Program-made: the position numbers and the translations under genes
Source of the DNA: Bacillota bacterium
GTDB taxonomy: Bacteria > Bacillota > Clostridia > Lachnospirales > Lachnospiraceae
DNA length: 64,000 bases
Direction: 5' to 3'
Assembly (NCBI GenBank): GCA_023386815.1
Contig: JAEWIZ010000015.1
Coordinates: 1-64,000 of the forward strand
Part shown: positions 41,258-51,593 of the stretch, piece after piece
Position numbering within the stretch: the stretch's first letter is position 1
Layout: each line of letters begins with the position of its first letter
Notes under the pieces: generated by a model
What the model saw: the letters and a program-made list of their open reading frames with translations, nothing else
Told to the model about the DNA's origin: nothing
Database searches by the model: none

Positions 41258-42298
41258 GTGAAACTATATAAAACCCTTGCAGCTACTCTTACGCTGCTTA
41301 CAATAGTCTTGTCAGTCAACTTGGTTGGCTGCAGCGGAATAAAAAAAGAGCCGATTGTTACAATCGATGGTAAACGCATTTATTTGGATGATTTTCTGTA
41401 TGACATTTATTTGGTTGAAAGGGAAGGTAATCAATTAGAAACATATTATCAGACTCATTTTGGCTGCAGTTATTGGGATTATAGCTATAATAATATGACA
41501 CTTCGGGAATCAGCGAAAAATTCTATCCTGGCAGAAGTAGTAATGTATGAATTGCTAAACGATCAGGCAGAAAAAAAAGGACTGGAACTTACGGCTGAAG
41601 AGTTGAATAAGGTAGCTGCTACTGTTAACAGCATAAGCAATGACTCCTCAAAGGAAGATTTGAATCAGATTGGACTCAACAGAGAACTGTTAGAAAAATC
41701 CTGTAAAATACATGCACTTGGTGATAAATATCGTTCTTATCTCTCAAAGGATATTTTTATCGATGAAAAAGCAGTAAGAAACAGTATCAACCGGGAGGAT
41801 TATCTTGAATATATAACTGAATATCTGTATCTTCCCACTGTTTTATATGAAGATGGTACGATTTCTCCCCTAAGTGAGGGTGAAAAAGCATATGCTTATC
41901 AGTTGAGTCAAAAAATACATAAGAAACTTTTGGCTGGATTGGGTTTTGATGACTTGTTAAACCAGTACTCCAGCCTGCAATATGATACTCGTAATTTTGT
42001 CTATGGTGACACTAACGTTGAATCAGCGTATCAGGAGGCTGCGATTGTTCTGGGAAAAGATAATTATAGTTCTGTTGTAACTACGGATTACGGTTATTAT
42101 ATCATCCACATGATCGACAACAATTCTTCTAGCCGTTATGAACAAGCAGTGGAGGATGCTATCGATGCGGAGGAGGAGAAGCAGTTTACTGCTCTGTATA
42201 ATAAATTAAAAGACAACTATGACATTACTATAAACTTTGATTACTGGGATACCATTACGATTGGTTCCATAACGGTTCCAAACAAGATGAATGAGTAA
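41258..42298 (+). CDS. PrsA/SurA-like foldase lipoprotein
   Basis: A 346-residue lipoprotein that starts with GTG after CGGAGG. The signal peptide ends in a lipobox, VNLVGC, with Cys25 as the lipid site. A SurA-N-like helical chaperone region follows (SILAEVVMYELLNDQAEKKG, with TAEELNKVAATV), and about residues 205-300 form a divergent parvulin-type PPIase module (YQEAAIVLGKDNYSSVVTTDYGYYIIHM ends it). It probably helps fold secreted proteins outside the membrane. Several parvulin active-site residues are not obvious, so chaperone activity may dominate. Confidence 0.78.
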   Translation: MKLYKTLAATLTLLTIVLSVNLVGCSGIKKEPIVTIDGKRIYLDDFLYDIYLVEREGNQLETYYQTHFGCSYWDYSYNNMTLRESAKNSILAEVVMYELLNDQAEKKGLELTAEELNKVAATVNSISNDSSKEDLNQIGLNRELLEKSCKIHALGDKYRSYLSKDIFIDEKAVRNSINREDYLEYITEYLYLPTVLYEDGTISPLSEGEKAYAYQLSQKIHKKLLAGLGFDDLLNQYSSLQYDTRNFVYGDTNVESAYQEAAIVLGKDNYSSVVTTDYGYYIIHMIDNNSSSRYEQAVEDAIDAEEEKQFTALYNKLKDNYDITINFDYWDTITIGSITVPNKMNE

Positions 42299-42480
42299 AC
42301 TGATTCACTTGTCATGAATCTAAACTCAGTGAAATCCATACTTTAACTCTTTAATGACGATACTTCAATCATACTAAGGACTTGCTCGCATATTACACCG
42401 TTTGATTTTATCTGTATATGCGACCGAATTTATCATATAATAGATATATGACTATTGCCTTATAGAAATGGAGAACTCTC

Positions 42481-43359
42481 ATGATAAAAGCTACCTTCCG
42501 CTTAATTGGGTTATTATCAAGGAAAATAACAGGTGATCATGTTGAAGCCTTTTCAGCACAGGCTGCGTTTTTTATTATCATCTCTTTTTTTCCTTTTATC
42601 ATGTTACTATTAAGCCTGGTCTATTTATTTCCCTTAGAAGAAAGTAATGTCTTAAGATTCATTACAGAGGTATTCCCCACCACTGTTAGTGCCATGCTTT
42701 TTTCAGTAATAACGGAGATCTATGATAATGCGGCTTCTTCTACAGTAATCTCTATTACCGCCATTACTGCATTATGGTCAGCAGCGAAAGGATTTTTGGC
42801 TATTATGAAAGGTCTAAATGCAGTTTATGAGATTAATGAAACCAGGAATTATTTTTTCCTTCGTGCAATTGCAGCCTTTTATACTTTAATATTTGCCATC
42901 ATGCTGCTTGCAACCATGGTACTTTTCGTATTTGGTAACCGTTTATACTTCTGGATTCAACAAAAAATACCAATTATAAAGGATACTGCTCTGGTAATCA
43001 TCAGCTTAAGGACAATCCTGGGTCTGGTAATCTTAATTGTATTCTTTTTAATCATTTATATTGTGATTCCAAATCGTAAAACAAGAATCATGAATGAGCT
43101 CCCAGGAGCAATGATTTGCGCGGCAGGCTGGATGGGTTTTTCCTATGCCTTCAGTTACTATATTGATAACTTCTCCAATTATTCCTCCATGTATGGGAGC
43201 TTGACGGCTATTGTTTTATTTATGCTTTGGATGTATTTTTGTATGTATCTTTTGTTTTTAGGGGCAGAATTTAACATACTAATAACAAATAAGTCCTTCA
43301 TGCAAAAGCTTAGAAGAATCTATATGACCTCCACGAAGGATTATACTACTCATAAATAA
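42481..43359 (+). CDS. YihY/BrkB-family membrane protein
   Basis: A 292-residue integral membrane protein with six predicted helices. Family marks are AFSAQAAFFIIISFFPFIMLL near residue 22, TALWSAAKGFLAIMKGLNAVY near 96 and FSYYIDNFSNYSSMYGSLTAIV near 222, followed by LWMYFCMYLLFLGAEFN. Formerly annotated as ribonuclease BN, which was an error for the family; its role is unresolved. The end overlaps the convergent SpoIID-like gene by 14 bases. TATAAT at 42436 probably serves its promoter. Confidence 0.93.
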   Translation: MIKATFRLIGLLSRKITGDHVEAFSAQAAFFIIISFFPFIMLLLSLVYLFPLEESNVLRFITEVFPTTVSAMLFSVITEIYDNAASSTVISITAITALWSAAKGFLAIMKGLNAVYEINETRNYFFLRAIAAFYTLIFAIMLLATMVLFVFGNRLYFWIQQKIPIIKDTALVIISLRTILGLVILIVFFLIIYIVIPNRKTRIMNELPGAMICAAGWMGFSYAFSYYIDNFSNYSSMYGSLTAIVLFMLWMYFCMYLLFLGAEFNILITNKSFMQKLRRIYMTSTKDYTTHK

Positions 43360-46102
43360 ACCCGATATCGATGTCCTTATAGAAATAAGAAACGATATCC
43401 TCATAATTTACTCCCTGTTTAGCCAATGCTTTTACTCCATTTTGGCTTAAGCCAACACCATGTCCGTAGCCTCCTCCGGTTAAAGTGATACCGGATATTT
43501 TATCATCTTTCTTGTTTACATTAAGTGCAAAAAATGCACTTGGCAGCAAACTCATATCCTCCACTTCCGTCTCATCCAAACGAACAATTTTATCATAGAA
43601 CGGTGCCAGTAAGGTTCTTATATTGTATTCTGAACGCACCTTTATGGTATTTTCACTACCCACAATAAGAATTTCTGAAACAATTCCACTACTCTCCCTT
43701 TTTACGACCTGGATATCCACAATAGAACCAACTGTATCCACCGGTTGACTAATAAAGCTCTCCTTATCCGTCTCCTTCTCCTTCGTCAGAATCAGCGTCG
43801 GACTTGCTTCATAGCGTTGCTTTAATTTTGCATCAATTACCTTCTTTAAATTCTTAGCGCTGATGGTGACTTTCCATCGATACCAGCTAAACTCACTGTC
43901 AGTTGTCAGAAAATTCTTTGACTCTATAAAGCTTCGGAAATTCTTATCAGAGGATAAATCCGTGTACTCTCCCTTAGTTTGTGAATAACCTTCATCGCCT
44001 TGTCCATCATTGTTTACCAGAAGCTTTCCCTCAATATAGGGCAATTCCTTGCTATTTGCCCAAACCTCTGAAACGCTGGCCGTATGTCCACTGGAGGTAG
44101 AGAAATAGTAGGCACTGATTACCTCACCCTGATATTCAATTACTTTACCGTAGGTTTCCTTCACAGCAAGGATAGAATTTTCATTTTCAGCAATATTATT
44201 ATACACCTGATAAGAGGTACTATCATCCACATGAGCACCATATTTACTGAGTCCATTGGAAAGCAGCTGCTTATATGCGTAGCTTCTGGCACAGAGTGCT
44301 TGAACCTTCAGTGCTTCAATTCCGTAACTTGTAGGCATTTCACTTGGAAGCACCGCATAAAGATACTCCTCCAGAGGTAATTCGTTAAGTAGGATTAATC
44401 CATCCTCCTCATTGGATATCTCAATACTCCCTCGATACATTGGACTTCCACATGACCTTTTAATAGATAGGATTTTTATCTTTCCTTCCTCTGCTACAGG
44501 TTCAATGGTAATCCTTCCTTCTTTTAGAAGTTTATCTCCTTCCTTTATTGTTACGACTTCACCCTTCTTATAAGTTTTTATGGTATCTCCCGCTGTAACT
44601 GTAAATTTACCAGTTCCAGTAAACTTAATCGAAGGGTGGTAGATTCCTTTATAATTCGTTGTTGTTAGTAATACCCGGATATTCTCAGCCTTGATATTCT
44701 CGGTAATTAATGCGGCACTTACTTTTCCTTCCGATACGATAAAGCTGGTATTTTCATAACCTACCAAAATACTGGTAGAGGGCTCTTCTGTTAAGGTATT
44801 ATAAATTTTATATATTTTCATGTGTTGATCCAAAGGCAGCCTACCATATCCTTCGATCTCAATATAATCGTCTCCTATTCGTAATACCTTTCCTTTTATC
44901 ATATCCGGCTTTACACTAAGCTGAATAATCATTTTATCTTTAACCGTGACATCACCGATCACCTTTTCGAGATTATCTGAAAGCTTATATTGGGTGGTGA
45001 AGGTTTTATCCAGTCCACCCACAAATACCTCAAGAACGGACGCCTCTCCTTTCTTGATCCATACATTATGAAGCGTAATTTCTTCCGTTGCTACAGAAGT
45101 AATATAAACGATTTCCTGACCACAGGTGAGCACCTTAATTCCTTGATCCATGTACCTCTCTATTAAATCAGAGGATTCCTCACTTGAATCGGAGATCATA
45201 TCATTGTTTGTTGCAGCTCCAGCAGTTGTATCGGTAGTTGCGTCATTGGCTGTTGTATCATCAGCTGTTACATTATCAGCTTTTGTAGCTTTGCCTGTTA
45301 TGTCATCGGCAGCTGTATCTTTACCCGTAATTGTATCTGCTGCTTCACCTGTTTTCCCTCCAAAGGAATCTCCTGCCGATGCAACTATAACTAGGTTCTC
45401 TGATTCTTTGGATACTTCACCTGCTCCAGCGGTTGGTTCTTCTTTCTTTCCCAGGGTAGATGAGTCACCGGATAAGTATTTGATATAATCTGCTGTATCA
45501 ACATAGTAGTACTTACCCTGATCCGTTATCATCCTCTTCAAATTATCGTCTGAAGCATCTTTACCAAGTACAAATAAGGTTTCCTCCTTCAGGGCGGTAT
45601 TTTCTTTTTTCCATTCTTCATCAGACAGAATTGCCTGATAGATTTCAAGAAAATCAGCTATCTTCATATCCTTGTCCTGATTTGTAAACTCAAAGGTTAA
45701 ATTTTTATAGATGGTTTGAAAACCTGGCTCTTTTAAAATAAGGTTGTCCATTAAAACCTTGCAGCCACCGTAGGTCAAGCCTTCCCCAGGATTCTTATCT
45801 ATATTCTTATCAATTAGCCCCATATGATAAACAGCATTCACATAGGTATCATACCAACCAGACATCTCTTCCTCTGAATATGTAATATCAAATGCCAATC
45901 CCTCTCTTGCCGTTTTATCATAGTAAAGGTAACTAAGCAACCGATATGCTTCTGCTTTCGTGATAACATCATCCTTGACCGTAATTACCTTGTGCCCTTG
46001 TGTTTTTTGCTCATTTATTTTTTGTTTGATATTAATCGTTCCAACAACGAATACTATGATAACGCATATCCCGATGATAACTAACTTTATTTTCATATTC
46101 AT
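43346..46102 (-). CDS. SpoIID/LytB-domain protein, long N-terminal region
   Basis: A 918-residue protein. One N-terminal membrane helix (about 5-25) anchors a large extracytoplasmic part. A SpoIID/LytB domain sits at about 590-890: YRGSIEISNEEDGLILLNE, LPLEEYLYAVLPSEMPTSYG and ALKVQALCARSYAYKQLL with the catalytic Glu, then SGHTASVSEVW and the closing GGGYGHGVGLSQNG. SpoIID is a lytic transglycosylase for denuded glycan. This protein is nearly three times longer than SpoIID, has an Ala/Thr/Asp-rich linker (about 225-300) and SLH-like helical repeats before it, and lacks a sporulation context, so a LytB-type wall remodelling role is more likely. Confidence 0.85.
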   Translation of the reverse strand: MNMKIKLVIIGICVIIVFVVGTINIKQKINEQKTQGHKVITVKDDVITKAEAYRLLSYLYYDKTAREGLAFDITYSEEEMSGWYDTYVNAVYHMGLIDKNIDKNPGEGLTYGGCKVLMDNLILKEPGFQTIYKNLTFEFTNQDKDMKIADFLEIYQAILSDEEWKKENTALKEETLFVLGKDASDDNLKRMITDQGKYYYVDTADYIKYLSGDSSTLGKKEEPTAGAGEVSKESENLVIVASAGDSFGGKTGEAADTITGKDTAADDITGKATKADNVTADDTTANDATTDTTAGAATNNDMISDSSEESSDLIERYMDQGIKVLTCGQEIVYITSVATEEITLHNVWIKKGEASVLEVFVGGLDKTFTTQYKLSDNLEKVIGDVTVKDKMIIQLSVKPDMIKGKVLRIGDDYIEIEGYGRLPLDQHMKIYKIYNTLTEEPSTSILVGYENTSFIVSEGKVSAALITENIKAENIRVLLTTTNYKGIYHPSIKFTGTGKFTVTAGDTIKTYKKGEVVTIKEGDKLLKEGRITIEPVAEEGKIKILSIKRSCGSPMYRGSIEISNEEDGLILLNELPLEEYLYAVLPSEMPTSYGIEALKVQALCARSYAYKQLLSNGLSKYGAHVDDSTSYQVYNNIAENENSILAVKETYGKVIEYQGEVISAYYFSTSSGHTASVSEVWANSKELPYIEGKLLVNNDGQGDEGYSQTKGEYTDLSSDKNFRSFIESKNFLTTDSEFSWYRWKVTISAKNLKKVIDAKLKQRYEASPTLILTKEKETDKESFISQPVDTVGSIVDIQVVKRESSGIVSEILIVGSENTIKVRSEYNIRTLLAPFYDKIVRLDETEVEDMSLLPSAFFALNVNKKDDKISGITLTGGGYGHGVGLSQNGVKALAKQGVNYEDIVSYFYKDIDIGFIYE

Positions 46103-46263
46103 AATGACTCCTCTTTAGGGTTCCCTCCCCATCTTGTCAAAATTGTTTGCTTGTCTCTTATGTTAATATATTATAGCAAGTCTGTGAATATTCGTACAAG
46201 TTTCTTTCGGCATGCAATATTAGCCAAGTGCATTTGCAATTACTATTATATATACCAAAAAAT

Positions 46264-46335
46264 AGAAGCTTTACCAAACGCAGTGCTAAATGGCATTGTA
46301 TGAATGCATAGCGGAACACGTCAAATAAAGCTTCT
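46264..46335 (-). terminator. Terminator of the Gld-type ABC operon
   Basis: AGAAGCTTTA (46264-46273) with its exact complement at 46326-46335, then ATTTTTT on the minus strand. The 52-base apical region is free. It lies 45 bases beyond the DUF4340 gene. Confidence 0.72.
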
Positions 46336-46379
46336 TTTCATTTGTTATTTATTCTTTCATTTATAAGTAAAGATCTCTG

Positions 46380-47894
46380 TTACTCCTTGGTGTTGCCTGT
46401 GAAGCTGTTTAAGGACTTGGCAATATCTTCAATTGCTCGCTTATCAACAAAAAAGCGAGTTTCATTATTCTTCTTTACAACATAAAAATTATCATCATAA
46501 GGCAGGAAGGATGCAGAAACAGTTCGTTCATTATCCCCGAAGATATGAAATGTAAGCGTCATATATGGTGTATCACCACTTACTACTATATCACTTGGAA
46601 TCTGAGAATCATAAGTTATACCAATTAATTGCTGGTATAATTTCTTAAAAGCGTCTTCATTGGATTCTTTCCCCTGAAAGGAATAGGTAGAAGTCGTCTC
46701 TTCCTTTCCATCCACACCCTTAGTTGTCTTATGATCAATACCCATCTGATAGGTTTTGCTCCCTACCTGAACTGATATTTGATCTACATGATCCAAACTT
46801 GGTAACAGGACATAAGGATTTAATAACTGAAAGGAATCTACCTGAAGCATAGAATCAACGGAATCGGAACTCAAGGTATAGACAGAATTAGAGCCATCAA
46901 TTCTTACATAATAATTTCCTTCCTCATCCTGATTTCCAATATATAATTTGTATTCATAGGGATCCTTGTAGGTTTTCTCAGTAACTTTTTCTCCTGTTTT
47001 AGGATCAGTCTCTGGAGTAGGCAAGGCTTCCGTGCGGCTTACAAAATAGCCAATTAGCAAGCTGGCTACAGAGTCATCCAAACCATATTTACTTAAATCC
47101 TCACCTTTATAATCTACACAATTAAGGTAGCTAAAGGTAGTATAATTAGCCTGTAAATCGGAAACCTTTGTAGCGTCCGCGGTATAGCCTTCACCATAAG
47201 GTTTTACAAACTGCCAGGCATACATATTACTTCCTGTATTATCAAGCTTCTCCTCGTCACTGTAGAGCAATTCATAATCTTCTCCAGTGCGGTTGTCGAT
47301 GGCAATATGGGTAATATTTGCTGGGGTAATTGAGGGTGCTTCAGGTATTGCTGTCATCTGCATATCATTGTACTGGAGGGCAGAGCCTACTTCTGTGGGT
47401 AGTAAATATACTGTACTATCCTCATTTACCAACCCGTAATAACCGCTGGAATCTGTTGTTTTATTTCCGATTTTGACTTTAACTATAGACTGATCCTTCA
47501 TTGTTGCAGTTAATACCGCCTGAGGCTGTTCCAACCCATAGTCCGATAAGTTTTTTGGTGCCTCCATGATAAGTCTATCAGCCTTCAGCTCCTTTATTGC
47601 ATTTAGAATTGAGGTGATGTGCTCTTGGTTAATGGGTCGCGCCTCATCCTTTTGTTCTACCCAGACATCATCCTTTAATACAAAGGTCATTTCCGTATCT
47701 CCTTTTATATAATGGAGGGATTCTATCTGTGTTATATCGACCGTAGCCAGAGTGGTGGTTTGTTCCTCTTCCGCTTCGGAATTTTCCTTACTCTTTTGAT
47801 AATTATCATACCAGAAATAGATACCGATCAAAACCACTAAGGCTAAACTTAAGAAGCTCAAGGTAATGGCGTTTTTCTTCTTTCTTTTTGCCAT
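46380..47894 (-). CDS. DUF4340 protein of Gld-type ABC system
   Basis: A 504-residue protein with one N-terminal membrane helix (about 12-29) after KRKKKN and a large extracytoplasmic DUF4340 region. IESLHYIKGDTEMTFVLKDD near residue 55 and LKADRLIMEAPKNLSDYGLEQP near 108 are typical, and the module repeats in the C-terminal half (DQISVQVGSKTYQMGI). Its ATG overlaps the stop of the GldG-like gene (TAATG). It is the accessory component usually found with GldA/GldF/GldG-like exporters outside Bacteroidetes; its substrate is unknown. Confidence 0.85.
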   Translation of the reverse strand: MAKRKKKNAITLSFLSLALVVLIGIYFWYDNYQKSKENSEAEEEQTTTLATVDITQIESLHYIKGDTEMTFVLKDDVWVEQKDEARPINQEHITSILNAIKELKADRLIMEAPKNLSDYGLEQPQAVLTATMKDQSIVKVKIGNKTTDSSGYYGLVNEDSTVYLLPTEVGSALQYNDMQMTAIPEAPSITPANITHIAIDNRTGEDYELLYSDEEKLDNTGSNMYAWQFVKPYGEGYTADATKVSDLQANYTTFSYLNCVDYKGEDLSKYGLDDSVASLLIGYFVSRTEALPTPETDPKTGEKVTEKTYKDPYEYKLYIGNQDEEGNYYVRIDGSNSVYTLSSDSVDSMLQVDSFQLLNPYVLLPSLDHVDQISVQVGSKTYQMGIDHKTTKGVDGKEETTSTYSFQGKESNEDAFKKLYQQLIGITYDSQIPSDIVVSGDTPYMTLTFHIFGDNERTVSASFLPYDDNFYVVKKNNETRFFVDKRAIEDIAKSLNSFTGNTKE

Positions 47895-49383
47895 TATTTC
47901 TTCCTCCTTCTAAAACAAATAACAGAACCGGTGACAAAGATCACAGCAGGAATTACGATGACAGTTACAAGCCCCCAAGCAATTGATTGAAGCTGGGATG
48001 GATAGATCTGTGCTGCCTGTAAGCTCTTGGTTGGAATTGAAACGATACTGCTGTCATCAATTAAGTAGCCGACCGTTCCTGATAAAAGATTCGTATTTCC
48101 ATAGCTCGCCGTATCCTCCGAAAAGGTATACTCAGAGGAATATACAATTAAGTCAGAGGTAATGTCGTTATAGGTATCTGTCGCTACGAGTCCTAGATAG
48201 AAGGGACCTTCAATATCTCCCTTTTCCTTTTCCAGTGTTGTACTCTCTATATCGGTTTTCGAGTAAGCAGCAGAGGATGTTGTAAGTAATGGCGTCACAG
48301 TTAGGGAACTTCTCGTAGAATCTGATATAGTGAGTCCTGAAGAAATCGGCATATAGACCGGAATTCCTGCACTGGAAACCTTACTCGTGATATCATGAGT
48401 CTCAATGTTAGGTATAAATAATTAGGATATTTCGCCTCATACATATTAGAATCCCCTTCGAGTACAATACCACTTGTCATTTTAACACCATAGTAATCCA
48501 AAATTGATGCAAGATTAGATAACTCAGTCCCATTATAATCCAAGGTTACAACAGCTTTGCCACCTGCTGCCATGTATTCCTTTATCATCGTGGTCTCTGC
48601 ATCTGTCAAATCTTTTTCTGGAGAATTGATGAATAGAATATTACAATCCACCGGTATGCTTTCCATCGTTGCGGTTTTCAGTGTCTTAATCTCTACGTTC
48701 ATTTTGTCCAAAGAGGAATGAAAGGATTCACCCAATTCAGCCTCTCCATGTCCCTCAGTCACATATACCACCGGCAGCTGATCCGTTGTTACATTAAGGA
48801 TTGCAGAGGTTAACTTTCCCTCTACATCAATGCCAGTCGTTTCACTCTGGTAGGTTTGATAGTTAATCTCTTGTACCAGCAAATCATTACCATTCACATA
48901 TTTCGCCTTACCCGTAGTATTATTAACAACAATAAAGCTATTATCAGTAATCTCCTCCGTCACATAATCCTTTGCAAAATTAGGATATAATACTGGATCC
49001 TTATGCTCTAGGGTGATTTTGTCGGAGAGATCATCATACTTCTTTGCAATCTTATTAAAAATCTCCGTCTCATTCCCTGCTTGAACCATATAATAAATTG
49101 TAATGTCGTCCTTTAGGCCTGCCAAATACTGCTTTGTCTCATCCGATATGGAGTACATGCTATTTTGGCTGAAATCAAACTGGATATTCATTTTCGTTAC
49201 AATAAGATTTACGATTAATACAATTACAATCACTACAACAGAAAGAACTGTTGCATATGCCCCGCTGCGAAACTTTCTACCGGAAAAAGATGCTTTCAAG
49301 CTTCCGACGAAGTTTATCTTTTTCTTTTCACCATTTAAACTTTTCAATGCCTTGTTCTCCTTTCCAAGGGTGCGGCCAGTCAC
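47894..49383 (-). pseudogene. GldG-family ABC transporter auxiliary protein, frameshifted
   Basis: Two overlapping frames (49383-48301 and 48352-47894) together make one GldG-like protein of about 495 residues. The first frame has an N-terminal membrane helix, the FDFSQNSMYSISDETKQYL start of the ABC_transp_aux domain and VVYVTEGHGEAELG. The second supplies the rest (from MPISSGLTISDSTRSS) and a C-terminal membrane helix with an RRRKK end. Reading continues correctly if one base is restored near 48414-48415: the line then runs NYLIPNIETHDITSKV into VYMPISSG. No slippery heptamer is present, so this is a single-base deletion or a sequencing error. Start GTG 49383. Confidence 0.8.
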
Positions 49384-49386
49384 ACC

Positions 49387-50250
49387 CTAACTCCATCTTT
49401 TCTTTTTAATAACCTGAACCGTTAAGAATGCAAATAGACATGCAATACTGATATAATAAACCAGTCCTGCTATATCAAAAATTCCATAATAGAAGTTATC
49501 GAATCGTTTTACCATTGATAACCATCCAAGTACATTTGCAACTGAACCGTCAAACAAGGTTGGTTTTATTAGATAAGCACTTATTAATGCAGCTGCTCCT
49601 ATTACGCCAGTTCCTGCTGCAATTGTTAAGTTATGCATCATACGGTATAGTACGATACAGATTACTAATAAAATAGCAATAAAAATCATAACCGCCGACT
49701 TATTATCCGTTGGTAAAAGTCCCGCGATGCCATCCATTAAAATAGTGAGCAAAAATACTACAAAAGAAATAACTGCTGCTACAATCTGGCTGTCTGTTAA
49801 GGAGGAGATAAACAGGCCTATGGCAAGATAAGCACCACCCATCAAAGTAAATGCCAATATACTGGAGTAAGCACTGGCAAAGGGAACTGTTCCATATAGA
49901 GATAGTATCAAGGGATAGAAACAAGTAACTAACATAATTAACGCATAAAGCGAAAATACTGCAAGTAGCTTTCCTACTACGATGGAGGTAGCCGTTACCG
50001 GTGAGGTAAGCAAGAGCTGATCCGTTTTTTGCTTATTCTCTTCCGCCATCAGCCTCATGGTTAATAGAGGTGCGAATATTACAAATATAAATGTTATGGA
50101 AGCCAAGGTATACTCAAAATTAGCTGATGCATAGAAAAAATTCTGAAAAAAGAAATACAATCCTATGATCAGAAGGAATAGTGACATGAATACGTATCCG
50201 ATCATGGAATAAAAATATGAGCGCAGCTCCTTTTTATAAATTGCCAGCAT
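49387..50250 (-). CDS. ABC transporter permease, GldF-like
   Basis: A 287-residue membrane protein of the ABC-2/GldF type with six helices plus a C-terminal region. MLAIYKKELRSYFYSMIGYV opens it; the coupling region LLTMRLMAEENKQKTDQLLLTSP near residue 62 is characteristic. GGAGG precedes the ATG, which overlaps the ATPase gene by 17 bases. It forms the membrane channel of the exporter with the ATPase upstream. Confidence 0.9.
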   Translation of the reverse strand: MLAIYKKELRSYFYSMIGYVFMSLFLLIIGLYFFFQNFFYASANFEYTLASITFIFVIFAPLLTMRLMAEENKQKTDQLLLTSPVTATSIVVGKLLAVFSLYALIMLVTCFYPLILSLYGTVPFASAYSSILAFTLMGGAYLAIGLFISSLTDSQIVAAVISFVVFLLTILMDGIAGLLPTDNKSAVMIFIAILLVICIVLYRMMHNLTIAAGTGVIGAAALISAYLIKPTLFDGSVANVLGWLSMVKRFDNFYYGIFDIAGLVYYISIACLFAFLTVQVIKKKRWS

Positions 50251-51316
50251 TTGATTCTACCTCCTGTCTATCAGTATCAACAATATCGTCATTTACTGTC
50301 TCAGTCTTACTATCCGTTGCGTTATTACCTATTGTCTTATTCTCAGGTGTTTCTTCAGAATAAACCTCTGAAAAGCCGGATTCTGAATTACCCGTTACCT
50401 TAAGGAAGATATCCTCCAAGCTCATACGGACGGACTGCATCTCGAGTATTGGTGTCCTTGCCTCGCTCATTGCATAAAATACTTCTTCCCGAATATCATC
50501 CTTTTCTGAGCAATGAAGTGTCAATTCGACGATTTCTTCCTCAAGTGCTTCCTGTAGCTCAATACGGTTGACTCTGCTTATCTTGCTTAATGCTGAGTGT
50601 ATCGTTTCTCTATTTCCTTTCACAGAGAGCTTTAGCCCCCCGGTAGAACCTAACTGGGCGCTGAGATTTTCCGGCTTATCACGAAGAATAAGCTCTCCTT
50701 TATCTATAATCATTACCATATCACATACAGCACTTACCTCCTGCATGATATGTGAGCTCAAGATAACTGTATGGCTCTTACTTAGTTCCTTGATTAAATC
50801 TCTGATTTCTATAATTTGCTTTGGATCAAGACCTACTGTTGGTTCATCCAGAATAATTAGCTCAGGATATCCAAGGATCGCCTGTGCCAAACCAACTCTT
50901 TGTTTATAGCCCTTAGATAAATGCTTTATCAATCGGTCTGCCATTGGTGTTATCATGGTTGAATCCATGACCTGCGTAACCATTTCCTTTTTCTCGCTTT
51001 TTGGTACTTTCTTTAAATCAGCAGCAAAACTTAAATATTCTCTTATCGTCATCTCCGGATAAAGCGGGGGGAACTCCGGGAGATAGCCAATCATCTTCTT
51101 AACCGCCTCCGGCTCCTCAAAGACATCTACTCCATTAATCGTAACCGTTCCCTCTGTTGCGGAAATATACCCGGTAATAATATTCATCGTCGTTGTTTTT
51201 CCTGCACCATTTGGTCCTAGGAATCCTAACACTTGCCCCTTTTCTACTGTAAAGGACAGGTTATTGACCGCTAATTGATTTCCGTAACGCTTTGTCAGAT
51301 TTTTTACCTCAATCAA
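50234..51316 (-). CDS. ABC transporter ATP-binding protein, GldA-like
   Basis: A 360-residue ATPase. Walker A GPNGAGKTTT near residue 34, signature HLSKGYKQRVGLAQA near 134, Walker B ELIILDEPTVGLDP near 154 and the switch His in ILSSHIMQEV are intact. A C-terminal extension of about 130 residues ends in an acidic, Asn/Glu-rich tail (TPENKTIGNNATDSKTETVN). The start is TTG 51316, with AGGAGG 8 bases upstream. First gene of the operon: ATPase, permease, GldG-like, DUF4340. Confidence 0.94.
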   Translation of the reverse strand: MIEVKNLTKRYGNQLAVNNLSFTVEKGQVLGFLGPNGAGKTTTMNIITGYISATEGTVTINGVDVFEEPEAVKKMIGYLPEFPPLYPEMTIREYLSFAADLKKVPKSEKKEMVTQVMDSTMITPMADRLIKHLSKGYKQRVGLAQAILGYPELIILDEPTVGLDPKQIIEIRDLIKELSKSHTVILSSHIMQEVSAVCDMVMIIDKGELILRDKPENLSAQLGSTGGLKLSVKGNRETIHSALSKISRVNRIELQEALEEEIVELTLHCSEKDDIREEVFYAMSEARTPILEMQSVRMSLEDIFLKVTGNSESGFSEVYSEETPENKTIGNNATDSKTETVNDDIVDTDRQEVESNAGNL

Positions 51317-51539
51317 AATCTTTACCTCCTTATCTATTCGCTTGCATGGGTTTCTCCTCTATTCTAACTACCCTCATCCAAGCATAATTCATAATTTTTC
51401 CCTACTCCAATGGTTCCGGGAAGGCTTTTCCAGCACATACTTCGTATCATACAACAAGATTACGAAGATTTTGTGAACAAATCCAAATTATTCAAACAAG
51501 TAAAAAAACATATTTCGACAAATCAAGGTATAAAAAAGA

Positions 51540-51576
51540 GCTTGAATGCCTAATAAAATTCATTAGGTATTCAAGC
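51540..51576 (-). terminator. Terminator of dapAB
   Basis: A 15-bp stem, GCTTGAATGCCTAAT (51540-51554) with 51562-51576, containing one G-T pair, followed on the minus strand by CTCTTTTTTA. It lies 18 bases beyond the dapB stop codon. Confidence 0.88.
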
Positions 51577-51593
51577 CCTTTAATTAATTTATT

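Noticed and set aside
42402..42441. Sigma-A promoter pair TTGATT and TATAAT before yihY
   Set aside because: Spacing of 28 bases is far too long; only the -10 element is credible.
48301..48421. Programmed ribosomal frameshift in the gldG-like gene
   Set aside because: No slippery heptamer or downstream stimulatory hairpin at the shift point; a simple one-base loss explains the frames.
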